Below, piece after piece: positions 56,501-64,000 of a stretch of 64,000 bases of DNA; the stretch's first letter is position 1; every line of letters starts with the position of its first letter. The notes below the pieces were generated by a model. The model saw nothing but the letters and a program-made list of their open reading frames with translations, was not told where the DNA came from and searched no databases. The stretch is from positions 62,001 through 126,000 of the forward strand of contig JACATO010001028.1 in the NCBI GenBank assembly GCA_018389105.1, in the 5' to 3' direction. The DNA comes from Nautilus pompilius (lineage: Eukaryota; Mollusca; Cephalopoda; Nautilida; Nautilidae). Both the position numbers and the translations under genes were made by a program.

Positions 56501-59154
56501 TCAAAATGTGTAAAGTGACATTTTCTCCCAAAGTTTTTGTCTAAACTCTTATTTCCATATTTAAATTTAAGACAGCCTTATTAAGAGAATACTTCAAACT
56601 ATTAAAAATCTTCACTGTAAATCTCTTACAAATCAGTTTTTTTATTCATGGCAGGTATCTATGCTTATTTTATTTTTCTGTAAATTTTTATATATCAGTT
56701 GCCCAATGATTTACAAAAAATGGATTTTCTAGAATAAGTGGACAATGTGCAACAACAAAGTTGGTGTAATACTGCTGTTCACTATGGAAATAAATGTTAT
56801 CCATACTAACACCAGTATGAATGCATACCAAGAGTAAATGAGCTGAATATCATTTATCAAAAATAGCAATGAAAATAAAGTTTATGGTTCCTGCCTTTAC
56901 TCAGAGCAAGTTACTCCAAAATTGTATCTTCATCCCAAATATGCTATAGATGATAAAATCTGTCATAATGAATAATAATGCTGAATTTAATCCACAAAAT
57001 TGCAGACATCCACTTTTTTTTTCTTCAAGGAAGTGCCTAACAAATAATAGCATGCTCTGCTATGGCAATGACCACAGTTCAGTTCCTGTTGAATCTAAAT
57101 TGTATGAGTTGTCTAGTTAGTGATGTGGTTTCTCTTAGTCTTCTGAACCAACTTGCTTGTATAGTTTTCTTTGGATCTACCAGTTTTCTCTCCTTTTTAA
57201 TCAGAAGAGCAGGATAGATTCTTCTGTTAGGGAAAATCAGTCAGGATAAATGAAGCACATTTGTACTGATCAATGAAATCTAACCTGTTTCCCTGCTGAA
57301 TGGCTCATAACCAGGAAATTCAATACAAAAAAAGAAAGTTGTTTTCAGGAAAAAAAAAACCCATTGCTGCAAAAGCATTCATAAGTTACCACTTAAGCCA
57401 TTAACAAATCTTTCATCATTAGTTGCATTTTTATGCCAATTCTGATTCATCAAATTATTTTTTATATAAATAGGTAATTAAGCTATTCTTTGCAATATAA
57501 GACAACGAAATTGTCTACATTATTACAGTTTATAATATATTAAAAAACAAAGAGAACTAGTAAACTTTTATTTAAGGGGAGCAGAGAACATTGTGGAGAA
57601 CACCATTCAGCAGTTCTAATACTGATACTTTATTACCGATTGTAAATTTCCCAAAACTGATCATTGGGTGATTCTTACCTTTTTGTAAGAATGATAGAGG
57701 CTGTGGAAAAAGAACAGACAGCCATAAAAAAAAAAAAAAAAGCATAAAAAACAACAGAAGGTATAGAAGCACTTCACAATAATATCATCGGCAATGTGGC
57801 GGCAAACGAATAATTAAGAACCTTGCGGTAGACTGTGCAAACACCTAAATAACTGTCACACTATTTGTTTTGCTTGCAAGCTCAAAGTTAAAACACCCAT
57901 TTATTACAGCCACTAGAATACACGAGCAAACTCCCGTGGCTTTAATGTTAGTCGACAATTTGCGTAATGGGTGCATCATCAACGATTCTACTTTATTGCT
58001 AATGATAACTGCGAAAAGGTTTCTGCCAAACTGACAACGTGAACCCGGCGGAGACTATCACAGCCTGTGTCAGAGATTTTCAGCTCGCTTTTTTTTTTTT
58101 TTTTTTTTTAAATTAAAACAAACAAACTGTTCGTAGAGAAGGTAAAGAACAGTCCTAGAATATTTTTTTTTTATAGCTAGAATGAGATGTTCCATTCTCA
58201 ATACTACGCTCCCAATCCGTCCGAACATCTTACGGAGAGAGAGAGAGAGAAGGAAAATTTAAATGACCCCATATCATGGATTTTACCAGTCTCTTTTGGG
58301 GGGGAGGGGTCTTATATATATATATTTATATATTATATATAAATCTTCTGCTATCAGCATATTCAAAATAACAGGGGAAAATTAAATTAAAAAGAAAAAG
58401 CGGGTCCAGATTCTTCGTTCTTTTATCGAGATCCGGCTGAAGTCAATTAGCGCTCCCGAGAGTCAATCGCCAGGGGCTTCATGAGAATTTAGAAGAAAAC
58501 CCCAGTAAAGTAAACCCCCCCCCACACACACCCACACCACACACAGACAGACAGACACAGTGGTCGATTCTGGCTACAAAGCCCAGTGCTTGAAACAGAC
58601 GGGGAGGGAGCGCCAGCAGGCATTAGCCACTGGCTGGGAGCGAGCGGTGAACCATATCGTGGTCGGCTCGGCTCGGCTCCGGCCTTACTCACCCCTAAGC
58701 CTCCTCTACCATAACCGGCCCGCAGAAGAACCGACACAGTTAACTGAAACAGGCACTGGTTAGGAGCGAGCGGTGAACCATATCGTGGTCGGCTCGGCTC
58801 CGGCCTTACTCACCCCTAAGCCTCCTCTACCATAACCGACACATTTAACTGAAACAGTGGCCCGGGGGCGGGGGGGGAGAGGGGCATATATCTTCTGTCG
58901 CCGCGGTCCTGAAAACAGACATATTCCCGAGCCATAACGCTTGCTAGCTACCACACACAGACGATACATGTAATATGTATGCAGAGAGAGAGAGACTAAC
59001 AACATGGCGCCCACTGGCGACAACAGATCAGGTCCTGTCGGCCTGGAGGGAATAAAAACCGTAAAGACGCGGCGGAACATCCATTCTACTTACCATCTCT
59101 TCCCGTGCCCATCAGCTCGTCAAGCATAGCTCTGATCTGGTCATGAGCGGACAT
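28738..59154 (-). CDS. LUC7L: LUC7-like U1 snRNP splicing factor (9 exons, 399 aa)
   Basis: LUC7 proteins bind U1 snRNP and tune 5' splice-site choice in the nucleus. Exons in transcript order are 59154-59094, 46180-46086, 44744-44646, 42749-42639, 40047-39904, 39065-38889, 33759-33569, 33009-32890 and 28939-28738. They total 1200 nt including the stop, with all phases matching. The start reads MSAHDQIRAMLDELMGTGRD, as in animal LUC7L/LUC7L2. Zinc finger 1 (CCCH) uses C36, C43 or C44, C59 and H63. A coiled coil covers about 86-170. Zinc finger 2 is C190, C193, H209 and H215. From about 240 the protein is KERE-rich, then RS-rich. It ends KDEMLRKEKAEG, a tail that does not match the vertebrate ends. 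The last codons overlap a good donor (AAGG|GTGAGT), so a further 3' exon could exist. Whether it is orthologous to LUC7L or LUC7L2 is open, since invertebrates often have one such gene. Confidence 0.95.
30188..30430 (-). mobile_element. piggyBac-like transposase fragment
   Basis: The minus strand reads MRPVDIYELIPDYYLVAEEL, NYYCTHTQKK, then GQMEEVKAFVVVNILGC and KVMTVRRFKKLTQY. Its order resembles the start of piggyBac transposases (a lipase-like 'LxxIxxETNRYA' helix, 'EMKAFLGLLILMG', then 'MSRNRFLEIxRFLHF'). No DDD core or TTAA ends were found. The match is by pattern only and the copy is clearly dead. It is in intron 8 of the LUC7-like gene. Confidence 0.4.
31515..32475 (+). mobile_element. 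Tc1-like element, degraded (same family as 54705-56119)
   Basis: The stretch shares collinear blocks with the element at 54.7-56.1 kb: GGTATGATTATGTATAT, TAACCATTGT then CCATG, AAGGCCTTT followed by an AGTGA-like turn, and near the end AAAGCTCTCA followed by ATACAAAATCTT. It has a TIR-like ATTAATTTGGCCAC near 31580. The transposase frame is broken many times. It is in intron 8 of the LUC7-like gene, about 1 kb from the piggyBac-like piece. Confidence 0.6.
33760..38888. other. LUC7-like intron 6, no gene seen
   Basis: A 5.1-kb AT-rich intron. The stretch 36300-37020 is less AT-rich and gives open frames such as IGASDKVWLKSLEQ and CTWKVPTGDFSIQLKGKTEV on the plus strand, which suggests an old repeat. 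I could not place it in a family. The rest holds only simple A- and T-rich sequence. Confidence 0.5.
38889..39065 (-). other. LUC7L: LUC7-like exon 6: second zinc finger
   Basis: This 59-codon exon is the best conserved block of the gene. It begins IEYRNSMPASSYQQQKLRVC and contains the C2H2 finger C190-x2-C193-x15-H209-x5-H215 in the frame VCEVCSAYLGIHDNDRRLAD, followed by HFGGKLHLGF and EKLEELK. In yeast Luc7 this finger contacts the U1 snRNA:5' splice-site duplex; the same role is inferred here. Confidence 0.93.
41390..41700 (+). mobile_element. Tc1/mariner transposase C-terminal fragment
   Basis: The plus strand reads GTIMELCEALRQKWNALPQH followed by CQTSGKQYKMQV. This resembles the end of Tc1/mariner transposases after the DDE core (LExALxxEWxxIPQxxIxxLIxSMxxR). 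The DNA before it, from about 40860, is likely part of the same insertion, but I see no clear ends. It is in intron 4 of the LUC7-like gene. Confidence 0.5.
41930..42560. repeat. Probable old repeat, unclassified
   Basis: This part of intron 4 is less AT-rich than its surroundings and has long weak open frames, for example GTGTCAAGTCTGGGCTGCAT near 42106. It reads like a decayed transposon, but no motif lets me name a family, and no inverted ends are visible. Confidence 0.3.
42810..43533. mobile_element. hAT-like non-autonomous element with TIRs
   Basis: The left end CAGGGCTCAAAATTTTTTTT at 42810 faces the inverted right end CAGGGCTCCAAAACC at 43533. The first eight bases are identical, and CAGGG-type ends with a following AAA are typical of hAT elements. 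A further inner match is the AGCTGACAAC / AGTTGCCAGCTAAA pair. No transposase is visible in the 724 bp, so it would be a MITE-like deletion form. The 8-bp flanks (TACAAATA and ACATAGGA) are not identical. It is in intron 3 of the LUC7-like gene. Confidence 0.6.
46482..46660 (+). repeat. tRNA-type SINE, copy 3
   Basis: The plus strand opens GTGTGGCCAGTAGCCTAGTA then GTTAGAATCTCAC (A-box region of a tRNA-like head), and continues with a worn B box (TTTGGTTTGACTTACC), CCTCCCTTG, CAGCTGACAGTGGGTTTC and CCCATATCTAAAAATGAAGG. The order matches the other three copies. It is in intron 1 of the LUC7-like gene near exon 2. Confidence 0.65.
47021..47064. repeat. (TA)n(CA)n microsatellite
   Basis: A run of TA dinucleotides passes straight into CA dinucleotides. 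A reverse-direction (GT)n run lies at 47561-47592. Both are in LUC7-like intron 1. Confidence 0.95.
47561..47592. repeat. (GT)n microsatellite
   Basis: A run of about 16 GT units, preceded by ATACATACGT. It is the reverse complement type of the (CA)n at 47050-47064. Confidence 0.95.
50150..51431. mobile_element. TA-flanked DNA transposon with TIRs (pogo/Tigger-like ends)
   Basis: The left end is CCGTATTTTTCAGTGTATAA at 50150 and the right end, inverted from 51431, is CCGTATTTTTCAGAGAATAA; the first 13 bases are the same. Both ends are flanked by TA. An inner GACTTATACTCCA motif near 50205 recurs at 51390 in the same direction, pointing to sub-terminal repeats. Inside there is a weak plus-strand frame (50520-50720) but no transposase core I can name. 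CCGTATTTTTC ends with TA duplication are common in pogo/Tigger-related MITEs; the class is inferred. Confidence 0.7.
52150..52192. repeat. G-rich (GGGC/GGGT)n low-complexity run
   Basis: A run of GGGC, GGAC and GGGT units on the plus strand, 170 bp from the 36-nt candidate microexon. G-runs near splice sites can act as intronic splicing enhancers when transcribed; here the transcript would be C-rich, so any such role is unsure. Confidence 0.7.
52363..52398 (-). other. LUC7L: Candidate 36-nt microexon in LUC7-like intron 1
   Basis: The minus strand has the acceptor TTTTGTCTTCTGCAAG, 36 nt, then the donor GTGAGG. In the phase left by exon 1 (or by the 18-nt microexon) it reads PGSDELENLFA and goes on into GENNKYKVKF of exon 2 without a frame change. 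It is GC-rich compared with its surroundings and lies 389 nt after the 18-nt candidate. Confidence 0.45.
52788..52805 (-). other. LUC7L: Candidate 18-nt microexon in LUC7-like intron 1
   Basis: The minus strand reads AGTATTGCAAAG|ATGGCGAAACCCCGAGCC|GTGAGT. Its 18 nt are GC-rich in AT-rich intron DNA, and the donor is strong. Exon 1 ends in phase 1, and an 18-nt insert would add DGETPS and keep phase 1. The same bases start with ATG (MAKPRA in the other frame), so an alternative first exon is possible too. Confidence 0.4.
54705..56119 (+). mobile_element. Tc1-like DNA transposon, near full length but decayed
   Basis: The left end CAGTGCCCTGCCAAATTAAT at 54705 matches the inverted right end CATTGCCCTGTCATAATAAT at 56119, and both have TA flanks (54703-54704 and 56120-56121). 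The second TIR block TTGGCCATC is also shared. At 55800-55880 the plus strand reads WLAKCPDLNLLEHSYCQLKE, the Tc1 motif WPAxSPDLNPIEhLWxxLK in worn form. The length of 1415 bp is usual for Tc1. The frame has many breaks. It lies in intron 1 of the LUC7-like gene, in the opposite direction. Confidence 0.85.
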
Positions 59155-59285
59155 TATGATCTAACTTAATCCAACGGTATTAATTCACTTTTTTCTTATC
59201 CCTTTCGGTTGCCTCAATGAAAACCTTAACATCCGGCATGTTCCAGTGGAATGATGGGAAATGTCAGGGGGACGTAACCATCGCC
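58430..59285 (-). promoter_or_regulatory. LUC7L: GC-rich promoter region and first exon of the LUC7-like gene
   Basis: A CpG- and GC-rich block surrounds the start codon at 59152-59154. On the minus strand upstream of it, 59246-59263 reads near TTTCCCATCATTCCAC, which resembles the ZNF143/Staf-type TTCCCA site found in many housekeeping promoters; that match is suggestive only. No TATA box is evident, in keeping with a broadly expressed splicing factor. Confidence 0.45.
58630..58858. repeat. Two-copy tandem duplication (period about 126 bp) in LUC7-like intron 1
   Basis: GAGCGAGCGGTGAACCATAT occurs at 58638 and at 58764. The copies share the blocks to TAACTGAAACAG; the second lacks about 5 and 17 bases. 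Each copy holds, on the minus strand, GGTTATGGTAGAGGAGGCTT followed by a strong donor (AGGG|GTGAGTAAG). So two equal 5' splice sites lie 240-400 nt after exon 1. Confidence 0.8.
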
Positions 59286-62200
59286 AGAACCAAAATATAT
59301 ATAAATAAATAAATAAATAAATAAAGTAAAAAAAAATTTATGGTCATAAAAAGACTAAAAAAATATACAAATTTTTTTTCTCTCTATTATTCCCTTCTAT
59401 TCTCCTATTTCATTTTCCTAAAATTGTGACAATTTCAACTATCCTTAAAAACAGAAAAAGTTGTTTGTTTTTTTTTTAACACACCTGTAAATTTTTTAAT
59501 AGAAGAATTAGAAAATTAATCAAATATCTCCCCCCCCCCCGCCGCAGGTAAAAACTACAGAAAACCTCTAGAGAAAGAAATTCTCAAGCGGAAAATAAAA
59601 AAAAAATAATTTTTATCTCTCTTTTTTAACATATAATCTCTCACCCTAAACCAACCATTAACTCCATCTGCAAACATTAAAATCACCCACGTTTGTGTAT
59701 AATCGAAGAGCGGGGAAATATATAGGTTTATTTGCCCGGGCGATTTCCACAGTGATCGATTTAAGAAGGCGGGACATCTGGACTTTATAAAGCCCTTTAA
59801 TCTACAAGGACGATTTCTCAGCCGAGATGTTCTCCAGGGGGCCTGAGGCGAAGCTGCAATCTACGTGGGCGTGATGTTGCGGATAATCTAGGTAGGGGGG
59901 GGAGGGGGTGTATGGTAGGCCCCTGGTGGCTTTTAGATATTTATAACGTTCGTATCCGGGCAGAGATCAAAGAATTAATTAATTGGAAGTTCCAAAACCA
60001 TCAAGTAGGGCAACATTTTAGGGGCTGTTGGCTCATCAATGGCGCATTAAGTTACATAGATTGAAATAGTTTCTCAATCATGCGCATTGAAACTGCTCAC
60101 ACTTGTCAACCTTATCATATCTAATGGATCAGAGAATTCATTGATCTTTTTTTAACTTTTCAATTTCAGCAAGCGATTTGATTTTCGCAGGATGCAAAGA
60201 ACAGCATGGTTCTTTTACTTTCAAACTCTTTGTAAAGAATCTCTCAGTGTCTTCATCAGTGTATGCCACCCAGCAGAAAGAAGATTGTAAGTAGGGGGCT
60301 GCAGTGGTACAGGGGCAAACACTTTGGTAAATTGCTCCTACCCTGCCCATGGGAAGAACTTGGGTGGCTGACTGCTTCATATCACACTTATTTTCACAGG
60401 TATATCATAACTCCCACCTATAAACAGCTATTATGATGGCTGGACATGGAACATGATCTAGCTACGTTTAGCTTTTTCTTTAGGTAGAAAACCTTTTGTG
60501 GATCTGTTTCCTTAATAGATGCATCGGATCAATCCATATGATACCTACACAAGATTACAGACTTTTGTGTTGTTGTTTTTAACTTTTTCAAGCTGCAGAG
60601 TTGATTAGATGTTAGAAAGTGCTCCCCCCACACTTACCTAAAAATGGTGTTTATATATCTTATTTTCACTATCTATATTTTTAAACATCCTTACTTTGTA
60701 GGAACTTACCACAAAATTAATGCTGATGCAGCTTGTTCTGTTTTCTAAGATTTACCATTGCAATCTGATCAATCTAAACAACCTATGTAAAAGAAAAAAA
60801 ACAAAGCAAAAATGACATACCATTTAAGTTTCTGTTAAAATCAGACAAGTAGACTAGGAAAAAAATGCTTTTAATGAACGCCAAGCAGCAGATCTTCAGT
60901 GGGGAGTAGGAATTTCTTTCACACGTAATAAATTAGCCCTGAAAATGTACAGAAACTGTTCACAATCCAAGCAAATTTCGAAAAGTGGTTCAAGAAAATT
61001 CTGTTCAATGCCTATGATGTAGTTGTGAATAATTCTGAATTATTTTGTGTAAGTGACTTAATTTAGAAAAATTCTCAGATAAAGCATTAGGATATCATCA
61101 GTAGCACAAGTTTAGTTTGGTAGGAAGCAGAAAGAAAGCCATCATGGCTCAAGCTAGCTTTCCCCCACCATAGGGGAGCAGAAATAGAGGTACTTAGTAT
61201 TGGGGTTTTTAACTGACCAATACTGTCACTACTAACTACAAAGTAGGACAACCATAGTGAATTCTGCTAGATAACTGAGGGGTATTTCTCATAAACGAAG
61301 CTACATATTTGCAATGTGACTATTACCAATCAATACGTGCACTACACCCAAACCATAAAATGGGGGGTATTTCACATTGTAGGCATAACCTGTGCATGGT
61401 GGTATCTCAAATCTGGTGTTTCAACAAAACAGGATATAATGTTGATGATGCTTAGTTTTACTTATTGTATCTGATCAGTTGTTTGATATTCTTACCAACA
61501 GTGTAAAGCAGGCTGTTTTATTTACCGTCTCAGTGTATGCACCATGGCTATGGCCCAAATAGACTGTTTCAGATGATCTTTGTGGCTCTTGAGCAGACAT
61601 TACAGCATAGATTTTGCATAGCCGACAAGCATCTTTGGTGTAAGAGGTTTTGTTTGTTTGTTTGTTTGCTTTTTTACAATAGATTTCAAAAGAAATACAA
61701 AAAAAAAAACAAATTTCAGAAACCTTAACTGGTAGCACTCTGTGGAGAAAACATTTTTTTTAAAAAGCCATTACTGGTGTGAAAGGACAGAACCTTTATT
61801 TGCCATACCAGAGAGAGAGAGAAAGAGAGATTTTAAAAGTACAAATTGTGGATATATCCCTGAGTGTTTATTTTTACCAATTTATTTTATAATCTGGTTT
61901 CAAACGTACCATGTAACTAAGACCATGCTTCTGTGGGAAAAGATAACTCCATGTATAATCTGTAGCAAGGGTCCAGTCAGACTGTACAACTACACTTCTT
62001 CTGATCAATGTGTGTAATTGTATAAGTTTTTATTCCTTTCAGTCTGTCAGAGACATTTTTAACTACCCCCCCACAGGAGAATCATTCTAAAATAAAATTT
62101 AGATTACATTTTTTAATCAATAAGAAACTTGAGAACCCTCCACTCAAAAAGGAATACAGAAATTTCTGCACCAAATAGCATCTTCTTGTGGAACTCCTGT

Positions 62201-62345
62201 ACTGGCTTGTGAGGTATAAGGATAAAATGCAGCAGGGAACTAGAAAGGGAAGGTGTGGGATACCAACCTCAGTGACCAAGCAACTTACTTGGGAACAGAT
62301 GAGGGCGGTTGAGTGATAGCCAAGGTGCAAGCCAATCGAGTTACC
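59286..62345. other. Intergenic DNA upstream of the LUC7-like gene, no gene seen
   Basis: An (AAAT)n run lies at about 59298-59326. The part 59690-59960 is GC-richer, with a G-run, and could be another promoter, but I find no exon beside it. A minus-strand open frame at 60138-60380 (TDEDTERFFTKSLKVKEPCC) is not like any family I know and may be a repeat. The rest is AT-rich. Confidence 0.5.
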
Positions 62346-62349
62346 AAGA

Positions 62350-62531
62350 AAACCCTGCTAAGATTCTACAGTTTTAGATGTAGGAGGAAACGCATGTGGC
62401 CTGCAGATCTGGTAAAGAGAAGCAAGAAACCGTGCCAGGGAGGTATAGCAAACAGAGCTGACTCTGACTGGGATTCAAACTCTGGCCCTCAACCTTAGTC
62501 TATCACAGGACTGGACTGCCACTGGCTATCC
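62350..62531 (-). repeat. tRNA-type SINE, copy 4
   Basis: The minus strand reads GCCAGTGGCAGTCCAGTCC, a B-box-like GAGTTTGAATCCCAG, then CTATACCTCCCTGGCACGG, CAGATCTGCAGGCCACATG and GTTTCCTCCTACATCTAAAA. This is the same block order as at 17265-17470, over nearly its full length. Confidence 0.65.
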
Positions 62532-64000
62532 GATGGTATTTTTACAACCAAAAGCTTACCCTAACTTTCAGCCATTTGCCTGCAGAGAGCATGAAAGCTG
62601 GATGTACAGGGTTTACTAAGATTCAAATGGCTGGGGGGGGGGGGGGTCAGTATAACTATATTAAAGTTAAAATACTGCTGTGTGTAGAAAAACAACAGCA
62701 AGCTATTTAGAGTCCAGAATGCAAGCAGACATGACAATACTTGAAGTAGACACTCAAATTGACAGACAGCCTTAAGGCTGACTAGATTCTTGCAAACCCA
62801 AGATAGACAGATAATGCACATGATACTAATGAAAAGCAAAAGTAGAATGTCTTTGGAACCCCTACCAGAACAGGCTGGTGAAAATGTGTCAATCAAGGGG
62901 AGGAAACTAAGTTGAAACTGTTTCACCAAAGGACTCATCATCCTATTTCACTGATGCACTTGTGATTGTAAAGTACTGGGTCATCTGTCAAGACACGGTA
63001 AGCTGACAATTGAGGGTAAGCATGGTGGAAGCTGGGCTAACAAACCCAAAGGCAAAAATTAGAGCTATGCAGAGCCAGGAGGAATGGTGGAGGAACTGCT
63101 AAAAACAGCAACATTATACTCACGCACACAATAGGCAAGGATTTTCAGATCATTAGCAAACCACCCAAGGGTAAAGTAAAACAAGGGGAGATAACTTGGA
63201 GGGGGGGCTGCAATTATATACAACTGTCAGAATGTAGTGGTTTCTTCCTATAGAATCATTGGGGGATGTCTGTGTACTGTTCTCGTCTTTGTCAACAAAA
63301 AACAATCTTGTACCTAGTAAAGCCAATCCTTACATGATATTTACTGAAGCATGATTTTTTTTTTTAATTAACAGAATATAATGGAAATTTCAATAATTTT
63401 ATATATTTTAACTATTATTCTAATGTGAATGCTCTTCTAAATAAAAAAAAAAATAGATAGAGACATGTTTGTTGTTAATATTATGAACTCTGATCCTATG
63501 ACAACATAACAATAAATTTTCTTAACTCTTTGTAAAGCTAATCAATACTGTTTTGTGCAAAGTTATTGTAGTTAATCAAAACAATCGTCTTAAGCACACC
63601 TGTGGAAAATATTAGCCCCTGCCAGCTACCTTCCCTTGGACAAGACCCTGTGGCAGGATGGTCATGGTCTGCTAATCATAAACTATTAAATAAGGTAAAC
63701 TTTAAAGATTTTGGAAAACACTCAGAACTAATTTCTCTCTTTATTGCAAACAGGTACAAGAATATATTGACAAATTTACTAATACTACTTCCTCAATGTA
63801 TACATACACACACATGCAGAATTAAGCAATAAGAGTATGCTTATAATTTAATTCATACTCTCAGTTGGTAGAATTTATGAAAATAAGACATTGAATTAAG
63901 ATTGCTACCTCAGTTAAATATCACTATAGAGGTGGCAATTCCACAAGCTTCAAATGGAATACTGAGACCTGTCAGTCAGTTGTTCAAATGCTTCTAAGTT
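62532..64000. other. Window end, no gene seen
   Basis: AT-rich sequence with a poly(G) run near 62633-62646. The short open frames (for example 62561-62941 minus) show no domain, no conserved motif and no supported splice structure. Confidence 0.5.

Larger units (their letters stand above)
46181..59093 (-). other. LUC7L: LUC7-like intron 1 (12.9 kb)
   Basis: This is the longest intron. Besides the SINE, microsatellites, transposons, two candidate microexons and the duplicated donor block listed apart, the rest (for example 47600-50100 and 56120-58080) is AT-rich with short A and T runs. I see no further coding sequence in it. Confidence 0.6.

Noticed and set aside
58690-58825. Peptide GYGRGGLG on the minus strand, like GYGRGGRG at the Piwi N-terminus, suggesting a distal first exon of Piwi
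   Set aside because: The donor leaves phase 0, while the Piwi exon at 21488 needs phase 2 to stay in frame; no in-frame ATG precedes the first copy. RG-rich peptides are common by chance in GC-rich DNA.
60138-60380. Minus-strand frame ending EIEKLKKDQ as a possible exon of an upstream gene
   Set aside because: No acceptor or donor in matching phase and no similarity I recognise; more likely part of a repeat.

Overview
The window is animal nuclear DNA: AT-rich, with intron-split genes, GT-AG splice sites and many decayed DNA transposons and tRNA-type SINEs. The conserved proteins are most like bilaterian homologues. Gene style and repeat content suggest a lophotrochozoan, perhaps a gastropod mollusc, but the species cannot be fixed from the sequence. 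There are no bacterial operons, rRNA genes or CRISPR arrays, and I recognised no retrovirus or LTR-type copy.

Layout. (1) Positions 1-3234, plus strand: the 3' part of a gene whose four exons join in phase and carry a motif like the R3HCC1/R3HCC1L family. (2) Positions 4049-21487, minus strand: a complete Piwi gene of the PIWIL2/AGO3 type. Twenty coding exons join without a break into 942 residues with the DEDH catalytic tetrad intact. Its last exon faces gene 1 tail to tail, and the poly(A) signals of the two genes overlap. (3) Positions 22.5-23.6 kb: a GC-rich block with a five-copy tandem repeat of about 69 bp, the likely Piwi promoter or 5' region. (4) Positions 28738-59154, minus strand: a complete LUC7-like U1 snRNP splicing factor. 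Nine exons give 399 residues with two zinc fingers and an RS-rich tail, starting in a GC-rich promoter at 58.4-59.3 kb. (5) Positions 59.3-64 kb: no gene that I can support.

The introns hold a graveyard of cut-and-paste transposons: Tc1/mariner of several kinds (9.3-10.7, 24.7-25.7, 31.5-32.5, 41.4-41.7 and 54.7-56.1 kb), a pogo/Tigger element (20.2-21.2 kb), a TA-flanked element with TIRs (50.15-51.43 kb), a hAT-like element (42.8-43.5 kb) and a piggyBac-like fragment (30.2 kb). At least four copies of one SINE family are also present.

The two main genes work in RNA biology: PIWIL2/AGO3 in piRNA-guided transposon silencing and LUC7L in 5' splice-site choice. Nothing shows that they act together. 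The most interesting new signal is a pair of GC-rich candidate microexons (18 and 36 nt) in the 13-kb first intron of the LUC7-like gene. Both are flanked by splice sites and keep the reading frame in any combination.
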